From positions 23,126,599 to 23,190,598 of the forward strand of contig NC_088309.1 of NCBI RefSeq assembly GCF_910592395.1: a DNA stretch of 64,000 nucleotides. The letters run 5' to 3'. The notes under the pieces are model-generated. The model was not told where the DNA came from. It did no database searches and saw only the letters and a list, made by a program, of their open reading frames with translations. Position 1 is the stretch's first letter. Every line of letters starts with the position of its first letter. Below, piece by piece: positions 1-11,700 of this stretch. The translations under genes and the position numbers were made by a program. The DNA comes from Lineus longissimus. Its lineage: Eukaryota > Nemertea > Pilidiophora > Heteronemertea > Lineidae.

Positions 1-173
1 TCTTTAATATAAAATTGATTTGTTTGAAAGACGATATATGATTCAGATAATTGTAGTATCACTTCCAATGCAAGTGGGGATGATTTGCATGACCGTAAGG
101 CCTTATATCGGTTACATAAGCAAGTGTTAAGTACTAAATCACAAACGGGTTGTTTAAATGAATGCAATACTAG

Positions 174-1187
174 TTACTGTCGCATATACATTGCAAACAC
201 TGTCGTAAGGGTATATTGATTTGACCAAGAGGTGTCAAAGGACGCAAAGGTTTCTAATTGCTATAAGTTACACAAAACCATAAAACAAAAGCATAAATTG
301 CCAATCTACAATTTTGATATCTTATATCACAAAATTTTAAAATCCCGTGATTTCTGCCATACACCTCTTACTGCAGCAGTGAGACTGCATCTTGACAGAT
401 AACCTTACGGTATCATTGACCAGCTTTGTGATAACGGAGCCTTGTTTGGATAGATGCACGGTCTTGCCATTTTTATAACCGACCTCTGAGAGCTGTGGTA
501 TAAGTATGTCCTTTAGCAACTGTTTCTGACGAATGACATTTTTTATGAGCGATGACAAAAATCTATGAGCAATGAAAAAAATATGTTAGTACTCTCTCGC
601 TCTTAATAAGCAAACCTGGAAAAAGGCTGGGAGCTTACCTTTTTCAACACGAAAGATAGCAATACTAGGAACAGTTACAGGAATCAAAAGCAAATGTGTC
701 GACATGTTGACATTTTGCCCAAATGACACACATTACCAGAAAGGCGATGGTTAGAGATAACCTCCCAGCTGAAGGGTAACGGGAGGCACAGCGTTACCTT
801 TCTTCACTTCAGCAGAGTTTTCGAAATATAGTGGAACCTCCCTTAGCGGACACCTCTCTAATTAGGACAACCTCTCTATAAAGGACACTAGTTTTGGTAG
901 TTTCCTTTCAATTTGACCTCTCTAATTAGGACACCTCTCTATTAAGGACAGCACTTGTCAGTCCCGAGGGTGTCCTTAATAGAGAGGTTCTACTGTATTG
1001 TCTTCCATGGGTGTGATAGTAGAAACTTGGAAGCGGTTTCTGTTGATGAAACAATTATCTTCTATACTGAATAGTCTGTCGATTGTGAAAAGTTGGTCTC
1101 TTGACATTTTAGCCAATTTCGGTATAACTGAACATTATGAGCTTACATCATCAGTGCAAAAAAGACATGGTTGAACACTACCTGCTC
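174..1187 (-). CDS. Candidate multi-exon gene fragment, C-terminal end, unknown product
   Basis: I do not recognise the protein. Reading leftward on the minus strand, five short open segments join in consistent phase: 1187-1147, 1039-798 (interrupted by the MITE at 829-995), 664-639, 525-409 (or 519-409) and 260-174, ending in TAA at 176-174. Introns would be 1146-1040 (GTAAGC..CAG), 797-665 (GTAACG..TAG), 638-526 (GTAAGC..CAG) and 408-261 (GTAAGG..TAG), all 107-148 nt. With the MITE removed, the second segment starts KPLPSFYYHTHGRQY and ends ENSAEVKK. The fourth contains LLKDILIPQLSEVGYKNG. The last starts QLETFASFDTSW. An ATTAAA poly(A)-like word lies at the extreme left edge of the window. 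The segments were picked by eye from several possible splice sites, so chance assembly is a real alternative. The best acceptor near the branch point (position 563) would break the frame. Confidence 0.3.
563..638 (-). other. Short intron-like segment with TACTAAC branch-point word
   Basis: On the minus strand a strong donor (AAAAAG followed by GTAAGC, GT at 638-637) is followed by TACTAAC, a T-rich tract and a TAG acceptor ending at 563, giving a 76-nt intron. All the canonical signals appear in order with normal spacing. This acceptor shifts the frame of the surrounding gene candidate; the in-frame acceptors are CAG ending at 526 or 520. The intron could therefore be real with a different exon frame, or the word order could be a coincidence. 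Confidence 0.35.
827..997. mobile_element. pogo/Tigger-like MITE with TA target duplication
   Basis: Non-autonomous DNA transposon remnant. Its ends are inverted repeats: left TAGTGGAACCTCCCTT and, on the other strand, right CAGTAGAACCTCTCTATT. They are flanked by TA on both sides (827-828 and 996-997), as expected for the Tc1/mariner/pogo superfamily. The CAGTAGAACCTC-type end matches Tigger/pogo elements. The interior is built from repeats of ACCTCTCTAATTAGGAC (852-888 and 916-950), plus an inverted copy at 971-989. There is no transposase frame, so it would have been moved by an enzyme encoded elsewhere. It interrupts a candidate minus-strand exon. Confidence 0.75.
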
Positions 1188-1250
1188 CTAGTTCTCAAGG
1201 AATGCAGTTATTCATGTCAATATTCAAGTGTGTATGTGTTCATATCTTAA

Positions 1251-1745
1251 GAGGAAGTTTTTTTTCTAGTTGACCTGGTTGTCCCATCGGGTCACAAAGA
1301 GTGGCCTATTAGTCATTCCGCGTACATCAGACATATTGGTGCAAAATTCCTTAGCATGTACGGGCGCACTTCAGTGTCCTCACATCACTACCAGGTCAAA
1401 GGACAATGGGCATGTGAAAAAAATATCTGGATTGAAACGCTACCCCGAGTGTTTTACGAGTTAGAGGACGTTTTTCAAACAGGTTTTCAGTATCTGGAAC
1501 AAGGTATAGGTCACCCACACCATGGTCGTGGCCCAGGAATTCATTCTCGAGAGGAGTGTTGGCCATTGTCTAGAGGTGGTGTATTTTTGCGTGGGTCGCC
1601 GAAAGGCGGCAATGTGAACATGTCAACAGAAGGAATGCACACTTTCGTTGTGTTCTCGGCCGTCTTGGGCAAACATAGAGGCCACATGGTGGTGGGACTG
1701 TATTTCAAAATCTCTATGATGCTTACATGTACCGGCGGAAAATAA
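1251..1745 (+). CDS. Candidate 3' terminal exon, unknown product
   Basis: I do not recognise the product. The frame is open from 1251 to the TAA at 1743-1745, 164 codons. A T-rich tract and TAG at 1267-1269 make a good splice acceptor, so the likely exon start is 1270. The translation includes VPSGHKEWPISHSAYIRHIG and NIWIETLPRVFYELEDV, with mixed, non-repetitive composition. A possible donor (CAAG then GTATAG at 1504) would give a symmetrical phase 1-1 exon of 234 nt, 1270-1503. Alternatively the frame runs to the stop, where AATAAA at 1741-1746 overlaps it and could end the transcript. An open run of this length is expected roughly once by chance in a window of this size and composition, so length alone is weak support. 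Confidence 0.25.
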   Translation, partial: EEVFFLVDLVVPSGHKEWPISHSAYIRHIGAKFLSMYGRTSVSSHHYQVKGQWACEKNIWIETLPRVFYELEDVFQTGFQYLEQGIGHPHHGRGPGIHSREECWPLSRGGVFLRGSPKGGNVNMSTEGMHTFVVFSAVLGKHRGHMVVGLYFKISMMLTCTGGK

Positions 1746-2754
1746 AATATACAGTTTTGATTAAGTAATGAAAGGTCTGCAATGACACTGTCAATGTCTT
1801 GTCATCAAAAAGAGGTTTTGCGGCAATTCCGAATTACTGAATCAACCCTAGTTCCGAGTCTATTTCGACTCCATAAGAGGACCAATCAAATGATAAATTA
1901 CTACGTAGTGTTTGTATCAACAGGGCACCGATCAGCCATGAGCGCATCGTTTTACTTGTTCTCACCATGAAACAGACGCCATCTGCGAAGAAGTGATACC
2001 AACTAAAAATCCCAATAACTGATGAAAACTTCAAGAGGTCGCTTTATATCTTATAACAATCTAAAACTGAACAGAATAATTGAACAGAGCAAATTTGAAA
2101 ATACAGAGTGTCTGTAATTACTAAACGGAATTATTTTTAAGTGTACAAACAAGTCAATCTGTTGCCTGCTGAGCAGACAGTAGGCCATTAATGACTATGA
2201 TGACCTATGTGATAACCTGACAACAAGGCCTACCATTCAAGATTCAATATCACTTAATTGTCAAGGGTTAATTGAATTTTGATCTGATATATAACACATG
2301 CTGTACTATGGTTTATGAGGATATTACAATGTATCTTTGTGCATTGCTGATTAAAGTGACCTACCTGCGTTGGATGTGTCAAAGGTCGAGTGTCTGTTGT
2401 GCCATTACAAGTTTTTATTCTTGGTAGGATTGTACCGAAAGTAGGTCAAGCTTACAAACACTGGCCGATGTCAACAAGGGTGATGACCTTTGTTTCTACT
2501 TTGACCGCATTCAAAGACAAAAAAAAAATTTAGAATTAAAAATCAAAAATTTCATGACAAGACTCATGACGAGATTTTCTTTCTATAGACTTTCCTGAGA
2601 CTTTGATAAACTTGTCTGAACCAACTACCCGTAAACTTTAAACGTCCGCGTGTATATTTCGATAAAATAAAAAACTAGCTGATGATTTATTGTTATTGAT
2701 TTCTTATCATTATGAGGTCACTTCCGATAGTAACGGAAACACTACATTTTTGGT
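1746..2754. other. Non-genic stretch, no clear feature
   Basis: A+T-rich sequence without an open frame or repeat that I can support. There is a run of nine or more A at about 2520. It may be intergenic or intronic. Confidence 0.5.
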
Positions 2755-2930
2755 CAAATATATGTACATATGTACATATAAACTTATATCCTTCATTATG
2801 CATTGAATAAATAGACCAGGGGCGAGACTTTGGGGCGCAAATGTGTGTCGAACCCCTGATCCCAGGACCCTAGACCTACCCCGACCCACCCATAGCACCG
2901 AGCGTACCACTGTCGCACGCAATCTCCTGC
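2755..2930 (-). mobile_element. tRNA-derived SINE-like element
   Basis: On the minus strand the sequence shows a pol III type 2 promoter. An A-box-like ACAGTGGTACGCTCGG (plus 2898-2913) resembles the tRNA D-arm form CAGTGGTAGAGCGCTCGG. About 55 nt further on is a B-box-like GGTTCGACAC (plus 2845-2854). The region is G+C-rich compared with its flanks and runs into an A+T-rich tail with repeated TATGTACA words (2755-2780). This layout is typical of tRNA-head SINEs. It does not fold as a functional tRNA: the T stem is not paired and the spacing is long. The ends are approximate. Confidence 0.4.
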
Positions 2931-5900
2931 TCAGGTGATCGAATCCGACACGATTCGTTAGACCCGCCGTGCAGATTTCGTCCTGAGATTATCAGGGATG
3001 ATCCGTTTGGCCACTAGTATTTTTTTCTTTGCTGATTTCGGGCATGACAAGTAGGTAACGTGAACGTACAAGTTCAGTATTGAGCTTTTGAAATCGGCCA
3101 ACACTTAAACGCACCCCCTCCCCTTATTTTCTGTGTGTGATGAAGGCTCTACTGTCATCATCATATGAGCTTTGGCTGGCACAACAAAAGGAACAAATTA
3201 TTTTATGATATTCTTCTAAGGCGACGAGATATCGAGTGATATAAAAACAATAAAACGATTTATCGATCCATTTAAAAATATGTTTTATGGACTGGGGGGC
3301 ACGCTGGCCCGGTCAGAAAATAAAGGTGTGGCCTAACTGCAGCAGCCTAATTCCGTTCCACTCGTGATAATTAATTTTCCGTGCTACCTTAAGGACGGTC
3401 CATTACATAAGAACAATTGACAGGACATGCGAATCAACACTTGATATCATATATCTTGTTCTATCAATACGCAACGCAGTCACCAGGTCTACGAAACCAA
3501 AGCTGTCTCTCAGCACGCGAAGTTTCATTTTTATTATTTCATTGGTGCGGTTTTATGAGTAACCTAATTAATTCTCTTGCTGTAACTATAATCGCATCAG
3601 CTTCCGGCGAAGTGGAAGTCGTGTATTTGTAGCTGCGGTCTCGCAAACCGCAGCTATCACGCAGAGGCAGTCAGGCGTGGTCGCGGTCGGCTTGAGGGCC
3701 GTGCTGATTTAAACCTCAAATTATTGAAAGAATATAAAAAATGAAGAAAACAAGTTTGAGCGATTGACCACATTCAGAAATGATATTTCTGAAATGTCGT
3801 TAAATCAAAAGTTAATCTATGGGTTAAGAATTCATGTTGCTTTAGTAAATATGCACGTGTATTGTCATTCGTCACTGGATAATTTTGATTTTGTTGATTC
3901 CAAACCAAATGGCAAGATTTTACGAACGAAAATTTGACTAGTATGGTCGTGGTCAACATACCGAAATTCCAATTTCATTACATACATTACTTCGGAAATT
4001 AAGTGCATGACTTATCCAATTTAACAATGGTAATTAGTATTAAGCCTAATCATCACCAATTTCATTCAATTTTTTATACATCCTGTCCAAAATGGTCATT
4101 TGTGGCCAATTCGCTTTCCAATTTTGCCATAAAAGATTCGAGATTTGAAACCTTCAGTATTACAGTTCAGTGAAACTCATTTAAATCCGAAACCTTTGTT
4201 TCGGGCACAGGATGTCGTTAATTGGGGATCCACGCGCCACCAATTTAACACAATTTAAAACAGAAGAAAGACAATGGAATTGCGAAATAATTTGTTGATT
4301 AGATAGATAAAAACAATTGCTATTCCAGACAAGATACAAAAGGCCGCATCGTTTCCGAGGATGCATCCAAATTAGTCTAATCATCAATCTCCCAAATAGA
4401 CAAATACCTCCCTAAATCGTCCAAAAGTCACACTGTGTCATATTATTTGGATGCTTTAGATCAAGAATGTCCAGACGATTACAATTTACGTGTTGTTAAT
4501 CAAATTAAGTCAAATGGTCTAAATAGCTTTTTGACCATCACTGTCATAATTTATCATCATTGAAATACCATGTAACAAACAAAAATGAGAGATGACTGGT
4601 AGATCCTAATTTTGGCAAAGCGTCTGTAGGGCCAGTACCCACCGACCCAGCCTTGATGGGGTGAAACTACTAGGCAACTGTAGTTATGCACATCGGAAGT
4701 GGCGTCAACCATCATCGTCGAAAATATGTTTCGAAGTGGGTCTATATCCCCCCCCGCCCCCCACTGATCTTATATAATGATCCCTGTACTGTGACAGTGA
4801 CCCCTAGAGCATCAGGCCACGACAACATCGAACTTTGGCTAATTAAACAGTGCCATCTTGACATCATCAAGTGTTTATACTTCAAAGAAAGTAAATAATG
4901 ACTAACAAGATATAGAATATAAAAAAGTGAACGAGCTGATGAACTGGTTATCAACTTTGTTCATATATGCCACGTCATTATATTCGTACAGACATGAACA
5001 CAACAATACGTTTTCAACGAAGAGTATTTTGTTTCTGTATCCATTCAGACCTACTTTTACTTACTTACGGCTCTTCATCCCTAGTCAGGACATAGAGCCA
5101 GAATGCAATGTTTCCATCTTTTTTTTGTCTTTCGCTGTCTTAGCTGTACCAGTTATCTTTCGTGATTTTTTTGTGGAGACTCTACTCATTCAAAGGTATT
5201 TTTATCATCTTGAGGTGTGTACGAGTATCAGGTCATGGCAGAATCAGTTATATTTCATTCCATTTTTTTGTTTGCCTCCCGCACGCAACAAAATGGTCTT
5301 GCGCCACGGCAGCCAGTACCGCCTCAGAACTAGTAATGAAATGATAAAAGAATTATAAAAAGAAAATATAATTGGAAATATTAGCTTGGGGAGCTTAAAT
5401 CCAGATAGGTGCGCACCGTGTTTGTTTCCGTTAGTGTCCCCTGTTGTTGATTCAGGATTGCCTGAAGATGTACCATTGTCGTTAAAAACATATTTCGGGT
5501 TTAATCGGTTGTTAAGAGAATGCTGTTTTATCAGTTGACACAAGATTTTGGATTTTATGGGTTACGTACCGGGAAATTTGCTACATGTGGAGAATGCTTC
5601 AGTGTTACAGCCCCAAGGTTTGTAGGTGATGCGATTCATCCTTTGCAGAGTGATTCCCTGATGTTACATTTCTCCGGGCGGGTCCTGTATCGCAGTCGCC
5701 ACTCGTTGGAGACGCGAGAGAGGCGGCACTTATCAACAAATAACACGATGCAACACATGAGGCCGTAGAAATGGTAGAAAACTGTTGATGATTTTAAAGA
5801 TTATTTCAAGAATGCCGTCATTTTCGTTTAAGGTCAAAACACTTTGTTAGAGGTAAACGATGTAGAAGCTTTTCCATGCGTTTTAAAACTATGAAAAGGT

Positions 5901-6145
5901 GTATATCTGTACTGGGTTCTGCACAACCAAGAAGCACTTAACCAATGCAGTAATGCTGGGACCTCTTCCGATCATGGTAAATGCAACCCCCAACACAGAT
6001 TTATATGGCATGCCTGGTAAAGCTACAGAAAAGCTGGAAGAGGTGACAGTTTGAGCGCTACTCGTTATTGTGCACTGAAAAGGTGTTCGAACAAACGGGA
6101 CTGGAGAACCCCTGTGGTTTGAAACTTGCCAAGTAAAAAAAAACA
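2931..6145. other. Non-genic stretch with small repeats
   Basis: No recognisable gene. It contains a perfect hairpin at 3630-3656, a C-rich run at 4748-4762 (eight C, one G, six C), and a short inverted repeat CGAATC/GATTCG near 2940-2957. The longest open frame here (4927-5358, plus) has low-complexity hydrophobic content and no family resemblance. Confidence 0.5.
3630..3656. repeat. Perfect 10-bp hairpin
   Basis: TAGCTGCGGT, a 7-nt loop, then ACCGCAGCTA, with no mismatch. The stem is G+C-rich in an A+T-rich setting. Related GCGGT...ACCGC hairpins occur at 42542 and 63183. Confidence 0.7.
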
Positions 6146-6180
6146 CGGACGTGGACTCAAAATTCTAAGAAAACCTCTCA

Positions 6181-6430
6181 GCACGTGGCCTTATTGTCTT
6201 GGTGTCATTATCTGTTTTGGAAGAAAGACAGCCCAATTCAATCAAATTAAGTAGACACCAGAAAGAGGGAGATCTAAAAATTCAAAATACAACAAAACTT
6301 CACGACACGTGCCGTTTATTGTCTTGGCGTCATTTTCTTTTGAAGAGAAAAAAGGCAAAAGAAAAAAATCCTGCGGGATCAAGTAGACAGTAGGAAGAGG
6401 GCGGTTGAATTGAGTAATTGGGCGGAACCA
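6181..6430. repeat. Diverged ~125-bp tandem duplication
   Basis: Copy 1 starts at 6181 and copy 2 at 6305. Both begin with a CACGTG word, share TTATTGTCTTGG.GTCATT, then AAGTAGACA, and end in AAGAGGG (6263-6269 and 6395-6401). The offset drifts from 124 to 132 nt because of small indels. A truncated earlier copy may start near 6146 (GACGTGG, AAAATTC). No coding potential is visible. Confidence 0.65.
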
Positions 6431-8704
6431 GATCAATTAACTGTGATAATTACAGGGTATTTTAGAAGTGGATTTCATAACATTAGAATCAGACAATAAA
6501 TCGGACGCAAACCTGGGACAATTGGTTGCAATTTGAGCGACGGGGTCAAAATATTGGTGACATACTTTGTCATTCTACAACAAGGGCTGCAACTTGAACA
6601 TATGGTAGAAGCGCATTTTTCAATAAACCGCAAAAGATTAAGCTTTTTTCCTGCAAGATTTGTCATATGTCAGATGTCTCGGTGTGTTTGGCTTGTCTAT
6701 GCTTGCATGAGATGTCACTTTGTTTGACGGGTCTCTCAGAATCCAATTAAGTTCTCATTCTTTCTATCAGACACGGCATGAGAACCACATGGACCGGCAG
6801 CTTTATTCTCAAATCGGACGTCTTGGAAACGTACCTACAATAAAAATGCCATTGGATTCGGATTGTTATACAATCAAAGAAATTTAACCGAGATCTGTTG
6901 TGTATTATTCGGCTCGGATAATGTCAACTGCTGTTGGCTTCCGATCAGCTCATCCTTCCGAAGCTTGAAACCGTAACCCCATTCCAAAGAGATGAAAGAA
7001 TGGACTATAGTGCCTCCTAAAAGCAGCCGTATGCATGAGTACACTAGCTTTAGCCATCGTTTGAGCAAGCCAACGTTATTTCCTTCAGTAGCGTTATGTT
7101 TTAACCTAATTGTTACCGATAACGCTTTGAGCAACCTTGTCTTTTTTCCGGCCAAAAAGTCGCTTATGACGATATGTACAAACAAATAATATTGACTAGA
7201 TGATTCCGTTAGTGCGAATAAAGTGGTGCTTTATGGTATTCGCTTCAAATCTTCTTTGAGCAGGGTGCCTGGTATGTTGGTTGAGTCACCAGATGTTCTG
7301 AAGCAAACAAAGTGAATCGCCGGTCCAAGTACTCCTCAATATTTGATCAGGGAGGAGTAGGCGAAGATTTTTTAAAGCCGGGCGGTGATTTTTCTAAGAG
7401 ATATACACGATATACACGAAGAGTGATATTATGCGGATCAGTATTTAATCAGAATGTTTGTTGGGCTTCAGCAAGTACGTACTTTGATCTCTAAAAGAGG
7501 GCGGATATCTCGCAGTCTAAAGTTAATACGTACTTGTATATTTCAGCGTGGAAATTGACCGAGTTATTTGCTCTTTAATCTGCGGCTGTGAATCGAAACT
7601 TGACTACCATGCAGCCCGATAAAAAAGGTTAATCAGATATATATTCACTTCTCATGATAATTCCATGTAAAAGTAAGCCCAGTTGCGTCCTCTGATAATT
7701 TAAAATGTGGTTATGGGACCAGTTTTCATAGTGAAGCCAATTGAATGCTCTTGCACGAAAATGTAGACCTTCTTCCTACCATACCAAGCCTTTTTGCCCA
7801 ACATTTTCGATAAACCTTTAATTATAACACACTTCATGGCCTCTAGGTCATCCTGGGTCGCGGTATGTTTTCCCCAACACAATCCTCGGTCGTCCGGTTA
7901 CGCCTCACTGTCAATGCGCCAGACACCACAGACGTGCTCCGCCTGTTCATTAGGCTCATCTCGGTCATGGGTCATATTTCCACAGCTTGAACTTGTCAAA
8001 GGGCATTTGTCACTGGCTGAAAAACAGTACTTCTGGTGCCCCATATCTTCCAAGTTCAATCCAGACTAAAGTGGAAAACATTTAGAGGATTTTGAAGACT
8101 TTTTACATACACCATGCACTGGAGTTTGTGTCAACGTTGAACGAAACGAAGCCTTAGTATCCAAATATCGCATGTTTATCTAAAAGCGGGTAGCCGCTGA
8201 AGACGCTGATGTTAGTAATCAAGTTTTTTAGAGAGGTCTTGTTGGTTAATTCTCCTGTCACCAAGAGTACAAAGGAACATTTTTTTTCGGTCGGCCTACG
8301 CACTCTTTTCAAGAATATCGGATGATATTGGCACAAGAAATACTGGTCTTGGCTTGTACAGAATGTCTTTTGCAGCGGTATTTCTATACAATTCTCTATA
8401 TAATTTCCAATGGGGATCTCGGCAGAAAAAGCGCCGACATCTTTTTCAAAAGACTTACAAAGACTATTTATTAAGTTAATAATACAGTGACATACATTTG
8501 TGTACTTTTTCTGCAAAGAAATTTGCAAACATGTGCGGCAATAGATGATTCTTCTTTGAGTTGATTGTTGCTTATTAAAAGATATCTTGCCTTCTCTACT
8601 GTATAAAGAAAGAAAAACAACCCACATTTTTTATTAAACATGGTTTTTCTGAGTTCGATAGGCTTGATCCCAGCTTAATAGCCCTGTTAACCCGGGGTTG
8701 AGAA
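6431..8704. other. Non-genic stretch
   Basis: No feature that I can support. A 9-bp direct repeat (GATATACAC twice) lies near 7401-7420. A 158-codon minus-strand open run (8154-8627) has no recognisable domain and its length is within chance expectation. Confidence 0.5.
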
Positions 8705-8796
8705 ATCCACTTCCTCCATAAATCTCTTGACATACTCAAACAAATACGCTGCTACTATTTGTTCGAGAATGTCAAGAGATTTATGGAGGAAGTGAT
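8705..8796. ncRNA. Near-perfect 41-bp hairpin (hpRNA or pre-miRNA-like)
   Basis: The left arm 8705-8746 and right arm 8756-8796 are inverted copies around a 9-nt loop (CGCTGCTAC). A 25-bp core (8708-8732 with 8770-8794) pairs perfectly. The rest has two mismatches and one bulged C. The total of 92 nt matches a pre-miRNA or hairpin-siRNA precursor, but the stem is more perfect than in conserved animal miRNAs, which suggests a young inverted duplication. No TA or other target duplication is obvious outside the arms, so a foldback MITE is possible but not shown. The strand of any transcript is unknown. Confidence 0.45.
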
Positions 8797-11700
8797 TCGA
8801 CTAATTGGGCGACGAGAATGTAAGGTGCCATTGGCGCTTTAGAGCAGTTTGAGCCCCGTCACTGTTTTACAATTCACTCAACGAATGGCAATCTGTCACC
8901 GAACAAAAACGTCGGTTAGTAAGAGAGAAGGGGCCCTATTTTGTTGATCACTACATTCTTCTCCTTAACAAATAACGTACCGAAATCATGTCTGCGAACT
9001 GCAGGCCCTACGTCTCCTATAACGCTGGTCTGTCATAGCTGATGAAGCTCTGAAAAAGATAAAGAACGAAATATCAACATAGCTCCTTGCAGAGGCCTAC
9101 CTATGGTCCTGCGTTTTGGTCGCGCTTGCAGAACTTCCCTGTGTAGCTGACTTCGTAAGGACATCGAAATCTGTCCAAAGTATCCTGGATGAATATACAC
9201 AGTTCATGTACAATGCATTATTTCATTGTCAAAGCAAAAGCACTGGGTTACATGTAGTTCATATGTACAGGATACTGCAAACATAATAAAAGTAGGATTA
9301 GAATATGTATGATCGAAATGGGTAGTGCAAAAGATGCAAATCTCCCGATCCTACCAAAATGGCACTCTGGCAATTTCAGAGATTTTTACATACCACGAAA
9401 AGTCTAGGAACTCTTGAACCCAGGTTTGCCCGCAGGGCAAATAAAAAATACCTTGCTGTTCAAACTGGAGCAAATACACTGAATAACAATCAGTGCCACT
9501 TCGAGTTTTTTCTCTCTTCTTCATGGTGGCATTCCTATTCTTCATCATATCAATAGCCTTGCCATTATCAAAACTAAAGATGCATTTTTATTCCGATACA
9601 AAACGCCGCAAAAAACTACCCTGACCCAGCAGACCCGTAAACTAGGCCATCACACTTTATCAATGTGTCTGGTTTCGTTAGGTTTTTCTTCCTACTTTTT
9701 TAAGCGTGCAGGTTGACCTGTCTCTTATAATGTAAGACTCGATCTGAACTAGGGCAAGCCCTGTGAACTGTATAATTGACTTTGAGTCTTTACAGCAAGC
9801 AGACTACAGTCTTCAACGAATTCAATTCTTGGGTGCTTTTTCACAAAATCGGAGTTTAATGCATGGAGGAAAATTGATATCGTCTTCCTCCTACGATAAT
9901 TGCTAAACTCATTTTAGCTACTTTTGAGAAAACAAGAAAAAACTGATTCACATCTCACTGGGAACTTATTTATTTACTCTTTGTTTGGAAATGATACATG
10001 ATAACGTGACAATTACATGTAAGATACAATGAACATGGAGAGTCAGTGCGGTTACATAAAAGGTACACATGATTGGTCAATGACGTAGGCTTTTTTATTG
10101 TAGGCGACTTGCTTTTGGAGGGGTGACTTGGGCCAAACAACTCAAAATGGCCGAAAAGTGAGTTAGGCAATTATGGCAAGAGGGTGACGATATGTTGAAA
10201 GAAAGGATTGCAAACTTTGCGAGGAAAGACTGACGTGAAATGACTTGAAAGATAAAAACTTGCCAACAACAAGCATTTCTACTCCGAACTAGACGTTCTT
10301 AGGTCAGAAATGAAAATACCTCCAATCAAATTATAAGTCCATTGCCGTTTCAGTTGTTACGTTGACATTATATTTTCTAAACGAATTTTCCAAAATTAGC
10401 TATATACCGTAATGAAATTAATTTAAACTGAGGTGCAGTGATTCAGAAATCCGTTCATTACACTTCAGAAAACCACAAAACATAACGCAATAGATCAAGT
10501 AAAAAGTAAACATTGCAAATTGCCATTAAAAAAGACTCTGGGCGTGCATATTTCTGCATTTTTCAGTTCCTCAGATTCTTGCACGTATGCCATGCGCCCC
10601 GGGATGATGAATGGGGTCTACATCTACGGGGACCTCATCGCACGGGGTTCGTGACGCGGTCCATTTGTCACTTTGCATTACAAATTGGATCATGTCACTC
10701 TTGTCGTAAATGTGGCATTCTATGTCATATCCGTCTTCCTTTGCACGACCACAGCATGATTGATTATAAACTGCCAGCATAATTGAAATCAATATAGACG
10801 TTTGGAGGAGAAATCCGTGCCACGCTATCTGCAGCCAGATTGCTCTCCATCGTGACCGTACAATGTACGTTGGTTGGTTGACGCAGTCAATCAACATTGG
10901 CGTTTTAAGATATCATGATATCATCACTATCTGCAGCAGCAAAAGTTCCCTCCACCACACCCTGCCTTTGATTAATCGGCCCCGTACTGGATGTTTTGTC
11001 TGCAGGTATTTTACACCGCGTGTAAAAAATCGAAATAAATGTGTGGCACATGTCCTATTTCTGCATTGTCAGCATTTTCCGTAGGCTCAACGATGAAAAA
11101 AACGTCACCAAGGTCTATAGATTTTGCATTGCCGAGTGATCTGTGTTGACTAAGTGTTGCATTCACTGCCGAATCATAAGTTTCTCAAATCTATGTTTCC
11201 GCCAACCTCCTGTTTGAACGGTTTATCTATCAAGAGACTCTCAACCCACGACCCTGGATATGTTAAACGTGACCGAGGTAATAAATAGTGTTGAACTCTG
11301 ACATCTATTCTCCACTCAGATTACAACCTTTCAAAGACCGTTCACTCCCGCAGAAAAGTTTTTTTCACACTTTTTTGTCAACTGATCACCCACACCCCTT
11401 TAGTGGCATCGGTTCGTGTTTCGGGAGGTTTAACTGCGATATTGTGTCGGAACTCCTTAGATACTAAAGCGATCGTGTTTTTTGCGACCTTTATCACTGG
11501 GTCAGAGTAAAAAAATCTTAGCTCCACCCGATATGCCTAAACTGGGACCCGTAGTTATGCAAACAAAAGTTAAGGTTTGGTTGTAAAGACCTGTTGTTCG
11601 GGCTCCTGAAGGCAGGTGAGACATAGGTCTGCTCAGCTATCAATTATGGCAAATTTTCTCATTGACGTGAATAGCCCATTTGGCAATCATTTGATTTGCA

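Noticed and set aside
4927-5358. 143-codon open run on the plus strand
   Set aside because: Hydrophobic, T-rich translation with no family resemblance; chance length.
8154-8627. 158-codon open run on the minus strand
   Set aside because: No recognisable motif or splice context. A run of this length is expected about once by chance in a window of this size and base composition.
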